Assembly: GCA_946410305.1 (NCBI GenBank)
Contig: CAMJZV010000001.1
Coordinates: forward strand, 1 to 64,000
DNA length: 64,000 nt
Direction: 5' to 3'
Source: an uncultured Prevotellaceae bacterium
GTDB taxonomy: Bacteria; Bacteroidota; Bacteroidia; Bacteroidales; Bacteroidaceae
In this document: positions 1 to 7,746 of the stretch, piece after piece
How the letters are laid out: each line of letters opens with the position of its first letter
Position numbering within the stretch: the stretch's first letter is position 1
The notes under the pieces: model-generated
The model's database searches: none
What the model was told of the DNA's origin: nothing
Seen by the model: the letters and a program-made list of their open reading frames with translations, nothing else
Translations under genes and position numbers: made by a program

Positions 1-41
1 ACGGAGGGATGAAGCGGCATAGAAGGGGAATGACTAACCTC

Positions 42-69
42 TTGCCCCCTGCTCCTTGCTCCTTGCCCC
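42..69. repeat. 7-bp-period tandem repeat (TTGCCCC/TTGCTCC)
   Basis: ttgcccc ctgctcc ttgctcc ttgcccc; shares CTCTTGCCCCCTG with the argS insertion. Confidence 0.85.
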
Positions 70-196
70 AAGAAAAGTGGAGCATGTGAAACATGCGAAA
101 CTTGAATATAATATAGTGAAAAACTGATGAAAAACTAGAGTCATTCCATTTCTTTTTTGTAATTTTGCACCATCGAACATAAACTAACAAGAAAAG

Positions 197-709
197 ATGA
201 AAAGACAACTATTCATGGCTCTGCTGGCAGCCTTCATGTTACAGGTCAGCGCGCAAGACTATCCACCCAAGTACACCCCACAACTAGAATTCGCCCTACA
301 GCTCAAGGTGACACTCGGTCAGACATTCTCTATCGAGAACACGCAACACGGTCGCCGAACAGTGATCCCCATCACGGGTGGAACATTTGAAGGTCCTGGC
401 ATCAAGGGAACCATCATCAATGGCGGCGCCGACTACCAGTTGGCCAACCCTCAGGGACGCACAGAACTGGAAGCAATCTACTGCATCAAGACCGACGACG
501 GCGTCTACATCCACGTACGCAACCGTGGCATCATAGCCAGTGGGAAGGATGCTGACGGCAAACCGACATTCTATTTCCGTGCTGCCCCACAGTTTGAGGC
601 GCCCGCTGACAGCAAGTACGGCTGGCTGAACGATGCACTGTTTGTCTGCGCACCAGAGTTCTCACAACAGTTCCAGGGCATCGTCCTTAACGTCTGGAAG
701 GTGAAATAA
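197..709 (+). CDS. Secreted DUF3237-like protein
   Basis: 170 aa ORF with signal peptide (MKRQLFMALLAAFMLQVSAQ); EGPGIKGTIINGGADYQ and EAIYCIKTDDGVYIHVRNRGI resemble the DUF3237 family. Confidence 0.75.
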   Translation: MKRQLFMALLAAFMLQVSAQDYPPKYTPQLEFALQLKVTLGQTFSIENTQHGRRTVIPITGGTFEGPGIKGTIINGGADYQLANPQGRTELEAIYCIKTDDGVYIHVRNRGIIASGKDADGKPTFYFRAAPQFEAPADSKYGWLNDALFVCAPEFSQQFQGIVLNVWKVK

Positions 710-806
710 CCTTCTGACGGATGAAAAACACCACCACTGATTGTTAAATAAACATAAATATTCACTTATTCGGGCTGCAAGGTGCACATATTTTAATGAA
801 AAGCAG

Positions 807-814
807 TACCTTTG
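807..814 (+). promoter_or_regulatory. Bacteroidota -7 box (TACCTTTG) upstream of rplM
   Basis: agcagTACCTTTGcag matches TAnnTTTG, about 200 nt upstream of the rplM ATG. Confidence 0.6.
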
Positions 815-820
815 CAGTCC

Positions 821-1020
821 GATTATGGGGGAGAGACTTAGAATCCCCGTGGATTAGTACGGAATAGCGGTGTCTTTGGCCGGGCGCTGTGGTTCGTGAG
901 AGTACTGATTCAGAGTACGTTAGACTGCTTGCAGGGAGTTAGACCTCTGCTAGTGGCTATATGTGCGCATAAGAGAGTAAGAAAAAAAATGTTTTTTAGT
1001 AGTAAAATTTAAATTTAGAA
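821..1020 (+). promoter_or_regulatory. Long 5' leader of rplM-rpsI, candidate ribosomal-protein leader RNA
   Basis: ~200 nt non-coding, G-rich, structured-looking leader between the -7 box and the rplM ATG. Confidence 0.55.
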
Positions 1021-1488
1021 ATGAACACTTTAAGTTACAAGACCGTTTCCGTATCTAAGGAAGCTGCTCGCGAACAGAAGGAATGGGTGGTTATCGACGC
1101 TACCGACCAGGTAGTAGGCCGCCTCGCTTCAAAAGTAGCTAAGATTATTCGCGGTAAGTACAAGCCAACCTTCACTCCTAATCAGGACTGTGGAGACAAC
1201 GTCATCATCATCAACGCCCAGAAGGTGATCTTCACCGGCAAGAAAGAGACTGACAAGGTTTACACCCGCTACACTGGTTATCCCGGTGGTCAGCGTTTCA
1301 ACACACCCGCTGAGCTTCGCAAGAAGCCTTTCGGCGTAGAGCGCATCATCAAGCACGCCGTAAAGGGTATGCTGCCCAAGGGTCCTCTTGGCCGCGCCCT
1401 GCTGAACAACCTCTATATCTATGAGGGCACAGAACACAAGCACGAGGCTCAGAAGCCAAAGGCTATCGATATTAACCAGTATAAATAA
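1021..1488 (+). CDS. rplM: 50S ribosomal protein L13
   Basis: WVVIDATDQVVGRLASKVAKIIRGKYKPTFTPNQDCGD, GMLPKGPLGRALLNNLYIYEG. Confidence 0.98.
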   Translation: MNTLSYKTVSVSKEAAREQKEWVVIDATDQVVGRLASKVAKIIRGKYKPTFTPNQDCGDNVIIINAQKVIFTGKKETDKVYTRYTGYPGGQRFNTPAELRKKPFGVERIIKHAVKGMLPKGPLGRALLNNLYIYEGTEHKHEAQKPKAIDINQYK

Positions 1489-1498
1489 ATAAGGAACG

Positions 1499-1885
1499 AT
1501 GGAAGTAATAAATGCAATAGGTCGTCGTAAGAGCTCTGTAGCTCGCGTTTATCTGTCAGAAGGTACTGGCAAGATCACGATCAACAAGAAAGACTTGGAA
1601 GTATATTTCCCCTCTGCTATTCTGCAGTACGTGGTAAAGCAGCCGCTGAACCTGCTGGAGGTAGCTGAGAAATATGACATCAAGGCCAACCTCGACGGTG
1701 GTGGTTTCACTGGCCAGAGCCAGGCACTGCGCCTCGCTATCGCCCGTGCACTCGTTAAGGTTAACGAAGAGGATAAGAAGAACCTGAAGGACCACGGTTT
1801 CCTGACCCGCGATGCTCGTGAGGTTGAGCGTAAGAAGCCAGGTCAGCCCAAGGCTCGTCGTCGCTTCCAGTTCAGTAAGCGTTAA
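1499..1885 (+). CDS. rpsI: 30S ribosomal protein S9
   Basis: AIGRRKSSVARVYL ... KKPGQPKARRRFQFSKR. Confidence 0.98.
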   Translation: MEVINAIGRRKSSVARVYLSEGTGKITINKKDLEVYFPSAILQYVVKQPLNLLEVAEKYDIKANLDGGGFTGQSQALRLAIARALVKVNEEDKKNLKDHGFLTRDAREVERKKPGQPKARRRFQFSKR

Positions 1886-1998
1886 TATACTGAACAGTTT
1901 AGTATCTAAACTCGTTGGATTCCTATGGACTACCAGCGGGCTGATTCTGGACAAAAGAATTAAAAAGAAAGTAAACAACAAGTAAAAAGAAAAGCAAA

Positions 1999-2826
1999 AT
2001 GGCAAGAACAAATTTTGACCAACTGCTGCAGGCTGGCTGCCACTTCGGCCACCTGAAGCGTAAGTGGAACCCCGCAATGGCTCCCTACATCTATACCGAG
2101 CGTAACGGTATTCATATTATCGACCTGCATAAGACCGCAGCTAAAATTGACGAGGCTGCCGATGCTCTGAAGCAGATTGCCAAGAGTGGCAAGAAGATCC
2201 TGTTCGTCGCTACTAAAAAACAGACCAAGGAAATCATCGCCGAGAAGGCTCAGAGCGTTGGTATGCCTTACGTGATTGAGCGCTGGCCGGGTGGTATGTT
2301 GACCAACTTCCCGACTATCCGCAAGGCCGTAAAGAAAATGGCGAACATCGATAAGCTGATGCAGGACGGTACTTACAGCAACCTGTCAAAGCGCGAGTTG
2401 CTGCAGATTACCCGTCAGCGCGCAAAGCTGGAGAAGAACCTCGGTTCTATCGCTGACCTGACCCGTCTGCCCAGCGCTCTGTTCGTTATCGACGTGATGA
2501 AGGAGAACATTGCCGTTCGCGAGGCTAACCGTCTGGGCATCCCCGTATTCGGTATCGTTGACACCAACTCTGACCCCAAGAACATCGACTTCGTAATCCC
2601 TGCTAACGACGACGCTAAGGATTCAGTAGAGGCTATCCTCACTGCTTGCTGCGCTGCCATCAACGAGGGTATCGAGGAGCGTAAGGTTGAGAAGGCTGAC
2701 GAGAAGGCTGCTGACGCTCAGGCTGACGCAGACGCTGAAGAGGTAAAGCCCAAGCGCCAGGCTCGCAAGCCCCGCAAGGCTGCTGAGGAGGCTCCCGCTG
2801 CTGAAGAAGTGAAAAGTGAAGAGTGA
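1999..2826 (+). CDS. rpsB: 30S ribosomal protein S2
   Basis: LLQAGCHFGHLKRKWNPAMAPYIYTERNGIHIIDLHKT. Confidence 0.98.
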   Translation: MARTNFDQLLQAGCHFGHLKRKWNPAMAPYIYTERNGIHIIDLHKTAAKIDEAADALKQIAKSGKKILFVATKKQTKEIIAEKAQSVGMPYVIERWPGGMLTNFPTIRKAVKKMANIDKLMQDGTYSNLSKRELLQITRQRAKLEKNLGSIADLTRLPSALFVIDVMKENIAVREANRLGIPVFGIVDTNSDPKNIDFVIPANDDAKDSVEAILTACCAAINEGIEERKVEKADEKAADAQADADAEEVKPKRQARKPRKAAEEAPAAEEVKSEE

Positions 2827-2838
2827 AAAGTGAAAAAT
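2804..2838 (+). repeat. 7-bp-period tandem repeat (GAAAAGT-type), spans the rpsB stop codon
   Basis: aagaagt gaaaagt gaagagt gaaaagt gaaaaat. Confidence 0.8.
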
Positions 2839-2841
2839 TTG

Positions 2842-2864
2842 CTGCCGCCCCACGTGAGCGGCAG
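2842..2864. other. Hairpin between rpsB and tsf
   Basis: CTGCCGC cccacgtga GCGGCAG. Confidence 0.55.
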
Positions 2865-2869
2865 TAAAT

Positions 2870-2905
2870 AAATAGTAAATTGTAAATCGTAAAATCGTAA
2901 ATAAT
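2870..2905 (+). repeat. 7-bp-period tandem repeat (AAATNGT-type) in the tsf RBS region
   Basis: aaatagt aaattgt aaatcgt aaaatcgt aaataat (one 8-nt unit). Confidence 0.7.
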
Positions 2906-2906
2906 T

Positions 2907-3902
2907 ATGGCTATTTCAATTGACGATATCAAGAAGCTTCGCGCAATGACCGGCGCAGGTCTGGCAGACGTAAAGAAGGCTCTGACCGAGGCTGAGGGCG
3001 ACTTCGACAAGGCTAAGGAGCTGCTCCGTGAGCGTGGCCTGGCTATCGCTGCTAAGCGTAGCGACCGTGAGACATCAAATGGTTGTGTACTCGTAAAGAG
3101 CGTTGACGGCTTCGCTGCTATACTCGCTCTGAAGTGCGAGACCGACTTCGTTGCCAACGGTGCAGACTTCATCGCTCTGACACAGAGCATCCTCGACGCT
3201 GCTATCGCTGCTAAGGCTACCGACCTGGAGGCTGTAAAGAACCTGACTGTTAACGGCCAGACCGCTCAGGAGGCTGTTACCCAGCGTTCTGGTATTACCG
3301 GTGAGAAGATGGAGCTGGACGGCTACCTGACACTCGAGGGTGAGAACATCGAGGTTTACAACCACATGGGCAAGAACACGCTGTGCACCATGGTACAGAC
3401 CAACAAGCCCGCTGCTGAGCAGGGTCACCTCGTAGCTATGCAGGTTGCTGCTATGAAGCCCGTTGCTCTTGACGCTGCCAGCGTTGACCAGAAGATTCTC
3501 GACGAGGAGTACAAGACCGCTGTTGAGAAGACCAAGCTCGAGCAGGTTGAGAAGTTCGTAGAGATGAAGTTGAAGAAGGCTGGTCTGAACCCCAACCTCG
3601 TTGACTCTGAGGATCACATCGAGAGCAACATGGCTAAGGGTTGGCTGACTCAGGAGCAGGCTGACGAGGCTCGCAAGATCATTGCTGACGCAAAGGTTGA
3701 GGGCGAGGCTAACCTCAAGATGCCTATGATTGAGAACATCGCCAAGGGTCGTGTTCAGAAGTTCCTGAAGGAGAACTGTCTGGTAGACCAGGAGTTCCAG
3801 TTCGGTGACGGCGACAAGGCTACTGTTGCTCAGTGGCTTGCCAAGCAGGACAAGGATCTGAAGATCACCGCTTTCAAGCGCTTCACCCTCGTTGCTGACT
3901 AA
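2907..3902 (+). CDS. tsf: Translation elongation factor Ts
   Basis: IKKLRAMTGAGLADVKKALTEAEGDFDKAKELLRERG. Confidence 0.97.
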   Translation: MAISIDDIKKLRAMTGAGLADVKKALTEAEGDFDKAKELLRERGLAIAAKRSDRETSNGCVLVKSVDGFAAILALKCETDFVANGADFIALTQSILDAAIAAKATDLEAVKNLTVNGQTAQEAVTQRSGITGEKMELDGYLTLEGENIEVYNHMGKNTLCTMVQTNKPAAEQGHLVAMQVAAMKPVALDAASVDQKILDEEYKTAVEKTKLEQVEKFVEMKLKKAGLNPNLVDSEDHIESNMAKGWLTQEQADEARKIIADAKVEGEANLKMPMIENIAKGRVQKFLKENCLVDQEFQFGDGDKATVAQWLAKQDKDLKITAFKRFTLVAD

Positions 3903-3923
3903 TCACTTAGTTGACAATAAAAT

Positions 3924-3958
3924 AAAACGGCATTGCTCAATGAGCAGTGCCGTTTTTC
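3924..3958 (+). terminator. Rho-independent terminator after tsf
   Basis: AAAACGGCATTGCTCA..TGAGCAGTGCCGTTTTT. Confidence 0.85.
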
Positions 3959-3961
3959 TAT

Positions 3962-4003
3962 TTCATCTTTCATCTTTAATCTTTAATTTTTCATCTTTCA
4001 TCT
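3962..4003 (-). repeat. 7-bp-period tandem repeat (TTCATCT), six units in phase
   Basis: ttcatct ttcatct ttaatct ttaattt ttcatct ttcatct; encodes the C-terminus of the adjacent transporter ORF. Confidence 0.9.
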
Positions 4004-4943
4004 TCCTGTATTGCCATAGCTCGATAGAGTTAATGATGTTCTGCCACAACACATAGCAGCCGGCACCAATGGAAGCGACGGGATGCAGATACATATAGGC
4101 CACCCAGATGCTGAGTGCCGTATTCTTTTGGAACAACGCCTGTCCGGCATTAATCTCCTCACCCAGATGGTGACCGATGGCACGACCTATGCCGAACTGT
4201 ACCCAGCAGAGCACAAAGGTGGTGCCGGCTATCAACAACAGCAATGTCAGCGAGGCCGTACTATGCACGATGTTTTTCACCGTGATGCCCGTCGTGATAG
4301 ACAAGGAGATTGCCCAGAAGTAAAAGCTGAGGTTAGGCATAGCAGCGATCATCGCACAGATGCCTTTCATATAATGCTGCATGATCCAACCTAACACCAA
4401 GGGGAGCAAGAGCACAATGCTCACCTTCTCTAAAATAATAAGAAATGCCTCCATGAAGGACACCTTGATAGCCTGCTCTAACATCGGAAAGACAAGAGGT
4501 ATCAACAAGGCGGATGCCAGGGACGAAATCAGCACATAGGTGGTCATCGTCGAGATGTTTCCCCCCAGTTTACCAGTTACCACTGGTGATGCAGAGGCTG
4601 CAGGTCCAATGATGCAGGTTAACATGGCTTCCCAAAGCAGTTTTTGCTCCACGTCAGCCTCCACAAGGAAGACAATACCAATGTTGGCAGCGACCAATAG
4701 CAGCTGGGCCACCAACACACCGATATGCCAGCGATGGGGGCGCATCTGGTGGAAATCCACCTTACAGAACGTTACCCACAGCGTCAGGAACACAAACAGC
4801 GGAAAGATGACATCAAACACGGGTGCCAGTTGTGTACCCAACTCGTCAAGCTGTGGCACATAGTAGAAAGTCAGATAGCACACCGTACCTACTGTAATGG
4901 ATACGGGCAGCGTCCAATCTTTAAGAAATTTGATAATGTTCAT
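3963..4943 (-). CDS. Bile acid:sodium symporter (BASS)-like transporter
   Basis: ~9-10 TM protein; IIGPAASASPVVTGKLGGNISTMTTYVLISSLASALLIPL resembles BASS transporters. Confidence 0.7.
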   Translation of the reverse strand: MNIIKFLKDWTLPVSITVGTVCYLTFYYVPQLDELGTQLAPVFDVIFPLFVFLTLWVTFCKVDFHQMRPHRWHIGVLVAQLLLVAANIGIVFLVEADVEQKLLWEAMLTCIIGPAASASPVVTGKLGGNISTMTTYVLISSLASALLIPLVFPMLEQAIKVSFMEAFLIILEKVSIVLLLPLVLGWIMQHYMKGICAMIAAMPNLSFYFWAISLSITTGITVKNIVHSTASLTLLLLIAGTTFVLCWVQFGIGRAIGHHLGEEINAGQALFQKNTALSIWVAYMYLHPVASIGAGCYVLWQNIINSIELWQYRKMKDEKLKIKDER

Positions 4944-4952
4944 AATTTTGCT

Positions 4953-4992
4953 GCAAAGTTAATCATTTTTGGCGGGAAATGATTATCTTTGC
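4953..4992. promoter_or_regulatory. Palindromic divergent promoter region
   Basis: GCAAAGTTAATCATTT ttggcggg AAATGATTATCTTTGC: 16-bp arms with one mismatch, each ending in an outward -7-like box. Confidence 0.55.
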
Positions 4993-5010
4993 AACTAAAA
5001 CTATATTACT

Positions 5011-6558
5011 ATGCTTGTAAAAACTTACTGTGCCGCTGTCAATGGACTGGATGTCAACACCGTAACCTGTGAGGTCAGCATGTCGCGTGGTGTGCAGTTT
5101 CACCTGACAGGACTGGCTGACACCGCCGTCAAGGAGAGCTACGACCGCATCAAGGCTGCCCTCATCAACAACGGCTTCAAGATGCCAACCATGGACATCA
5201 CCATCAACCTATCACCTGCCGACATCAAGAAAGAAGGGTCGGGCTACGACCTGCCCTTAGCCATCGGTATTCTTGCTGCCAACGGCAAGGTAGAAGACGG
5301 TAACCTCGACAAATATATGCTGGTGGGCGAGTTAGGACTCGACGGCCATCTGCAGCCTATCCGTGGTGCACTGCCTATCGCCATCCGTGCGCGCAAGGAG
5401 AAATTCAAGGGACTCATCGTCCCTCAGCAGAATATCCGCGAGGCCGCCGTGGTCAACCAGCTGGAGGTCTACGGCATGGAGACGCTGATGGATGTCATCC
5501 ACTTCCTGAACGGCACCACGACATACCAGCCTACCATCATAGACACCCGCAAGGAATTCTACGAGCAACAGTTACAGTTCGACCTCGACTTCTCCGACGT
5601 CAAAGGTCAGGAGAGTGTCAAGCGCGCCTTGGAGGTAGCGGCAGCTGGTGGTCACAACCTCATTATGATTGGTCCGCCGGGTAGTGGTAAGTCGATGTTG
5701 GCCAAACGTCTGCCCAGCATTCTGCCTCCGCTGTCATTGGCTGAGAGCTTAGAGACCACCCAGATACATAGTGTTGCCGGCAAAATCAGCCGTGACACCA
5801 GCCTCATCAGTCAACGTCCCTTCCGTGCGCCCCACCACACCATCTCGCAGGTGGCCCTCGTAGGTGGTGGCAACAATCCACAGCCTGGTGAAATATCACT
5901 GGCACATAATGGGGTACTCTTCCTCGACGAGATGCCTGAGTTGTCACGCAGTGTTCTCGAAGTGCTACGTCAGCCGTTGGAAGACCGCAAAATCAGTATT
6001 GCCCGTGCCAAATACAGTGTGGAATATCCATGTTCTTTCATGTTGGTGGCAAGCATGAACCCGTGTCCATGCGGCTATTATGGCGACCCGACACACAACT
6101 GCGCCTGTACGCCAGGACAAATACAGCGCTACATGAACAAAATCAGCGGTCCCCTACTCGACCGTATAGACATCCATTGCGAGATACAAGCGGTGCCCTT
6201 CTCCGAACTCAGCCAAATGCAGCCGGGAGAGCCGTCTGCCACTATCCGCGAGCGCGTCATTGCTGCCCGTAAGATACAAGAAGAACGCTTCAAGCCCTAC
6301 AAAGGCGTCCACTGTAACGCACAGATGTCAGAGAAGATGCTCCATGAGTTTGCTGAACCCGACGCCACATCTATGGACATGCTCCGCATGGCTATGGAAC
6401 GTCTGAAACTCTCCGCCCGTGCCTACAGTCGCATACTGAAAGTTGCCCGCACCATCGCTGACCTTGCAGGCAGCGAGCAAGTACAGTCCATGCACATTGC
6501 CGAAGCCATCGGCTACCGCAACCTGGACCGTGGCGACTGGGCAGAAAGAGGAATATAG
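5011..6558 (+). CDS. comM: YifB/ComM family Mg-chelatase-like AAA+ ATPase
   Basis: GPPGSGKSMLAKRLPSILPPL, FRAPHHTISQVALVGGG, NPCPCGYYGDPTHNCACTPGQIQRY. Confidence 0.95.
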   Translation: MLVKTYCAAVNGLDVNTVTCEVSMSRGVQFHLTGLADTAVKESYDRIKAALINNGFKMPTMDITINLSPADIKKEGSGYDLPLAIGILAANGKVEDGNLDKYMLVGELGLDGHLQPIRGALPIAIRARKEKFKGLIVPQQNIREAAVVNQLEVYGMETLMDVIHFLNGTTTYQPTIIDTRKEFYEQQLQFDLDFSDVKGQESVKRALEVAAAGGHNLIMIGPPGSGKSMLAKRLPSILPPLSLAESLETTQIHSVAGKISRDTSLISQRPFRAPHHTISQVALVGGGNNPQPGEISLAHNGVLFLDEMPELSRSVLEVLRQPLEDRKISIARAKYSVEYPCSFMLVASMNPCPCGYYGDPTHNCACTPGQIQRYMNKISGPLLDRIDIHCEIQAVPFSELSQMQPGEPSATIRERVIAARKIQEERFKPYKGVHCNAQMSEKMLHEFAEPDATSMDMLRMAMERLKLSARAYSRILKVARTIADLAGSEQVQSMHIAEAIGYRNLDRGDWAERGI

Positions 6559-6579
6559 CATCATCAAAAAAACGATAGT

Positions 6580-7725
6580 ATGACAAACAACAGTACATGG
6601 GTGGCCTGCTGGGGCAACGCTACCTCCATCACCAATCGCAGCGAGGCTATCTACGCAAAAGACCTCACGCTGCGCTATCCCATTCGGATGTGTTTCAGCG
6701 GTTCGATGCTTCGTTTCCGCTTCTCCAACCTCACAGGTACAGAGCCTGTCACACTTGACAAGGTCTTGGTGGGACACACACCCATCACCTTCGGTGGCGA
6801 GAAGAGCGTCACCCTCATGCCGGGCACAGAGACGGAGAGCGACGCCATCAGCTATGCGGTGAGTCGTGGCGACACCATCGAGGTGAGCATGTATCTGGCT
6901 GGTTATACACAGATGAACAGTGGCACACTCATCACGGGACCACTCTCTAAAGGATTCTATGCCTATGGTGACTATGCCGAGGCCGACGAGCTGCCCCTCA
7001 ACCTGTCGCGCCGCACGAACTGGTTCTATTTCCTAAACACCATCGACGTGCTGACATCAGCAGAGAACCACGCCATTGTCTGCTATGGTGACTCTATCAC
7101 AGCACAGTCGTGGCCCGACTACATGGCACAGCAGGCCTTTGGTTCCAATGTCTCTATCATCCGCCGTGCCGTCAGTGGCACGCGCATCCTGCGCCAGTAT
7201 GACTGCATTACCTATCAGGCCTACGGACTGAAGGGAGCCACCCGTTTTCCCATCGAGATGAATGTGGCAGGTGCCACAGATGTCATCATTCAGCACGGCA
7301 TCAACGACATCATCCACCCCGTGGGTACTGATATCAACCCCTTCCGTCCGTGGAGCGACCTGCCCACAGTAGAGGAAATGGAGCGTGGTGTAGAAGATAT
7401 CTACGTGAAGCCCGCCAAAGCGATGGGACTAAAGGTGTGGAGTGGCACATTGCTACCCATCTATGGCTGGCGTACCTACAACGAAGACCGCGAGACGATG
7501 CGTCAGCAGTTCAACGAATGGCTACGCACATCGCCCATCTTTGACGGATGCATTGACTTCGATGCTGCCGTGCGTAGCATCACTAATCCCAAGGCTTTTG
7601 CCGATGGCTTTGACAGCGGCGACCACCTGCACCCCAGCGAACGTGCATACGAGATGATGGCGCAGGCTGCAGCACACAAACTGATACGCTACACTCCGCG
7701 ATACGACCACGAAGAGTCGTATTAA
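6580..7725 (+). CDS. SGNH/GDSL family hydrolase
   Basis: CYGDSITAQSWPDYM, QHGINDIIHP, SGDHLHPSERAYEMMA. Confidence 0.88.
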   Translation: MTNNSTWVACWGNATSITNRSEAIYAKDLTLRYPIRMCFSGSMLRFRFSNLTGTEPVTLDKVLVGHTPITFGGEKSVTLMPGTETESDAISYAVSRGDTIEVSMYLAGYTQMNSGTLITGPLSKGFYAYGDYAEADELPLNLSRRTNWFYFLNTIDVLTSAENHAIVCYGDSITAQSWPDYMAQQAFGSNVSIIRRAVSGTRILRQYDCITYQAYGLKGATRFPIEMNVAGATDVIIQHGINDIIHPVGTDINPFRPWSDLPTVEEMERGVEDIYVKPAKAMGLKVWSGTLLPIYGWRTYNEDRETMRQQFNEWLRTSPIFDGCIDFDAAVRSITNPKAFADGFDSGDHLHPSERAYEMMAQAAAHKLIRYTPRYDHEESY

Positions 7726-7746
7726 TCACGGGGAAAAGGTTCGGCA

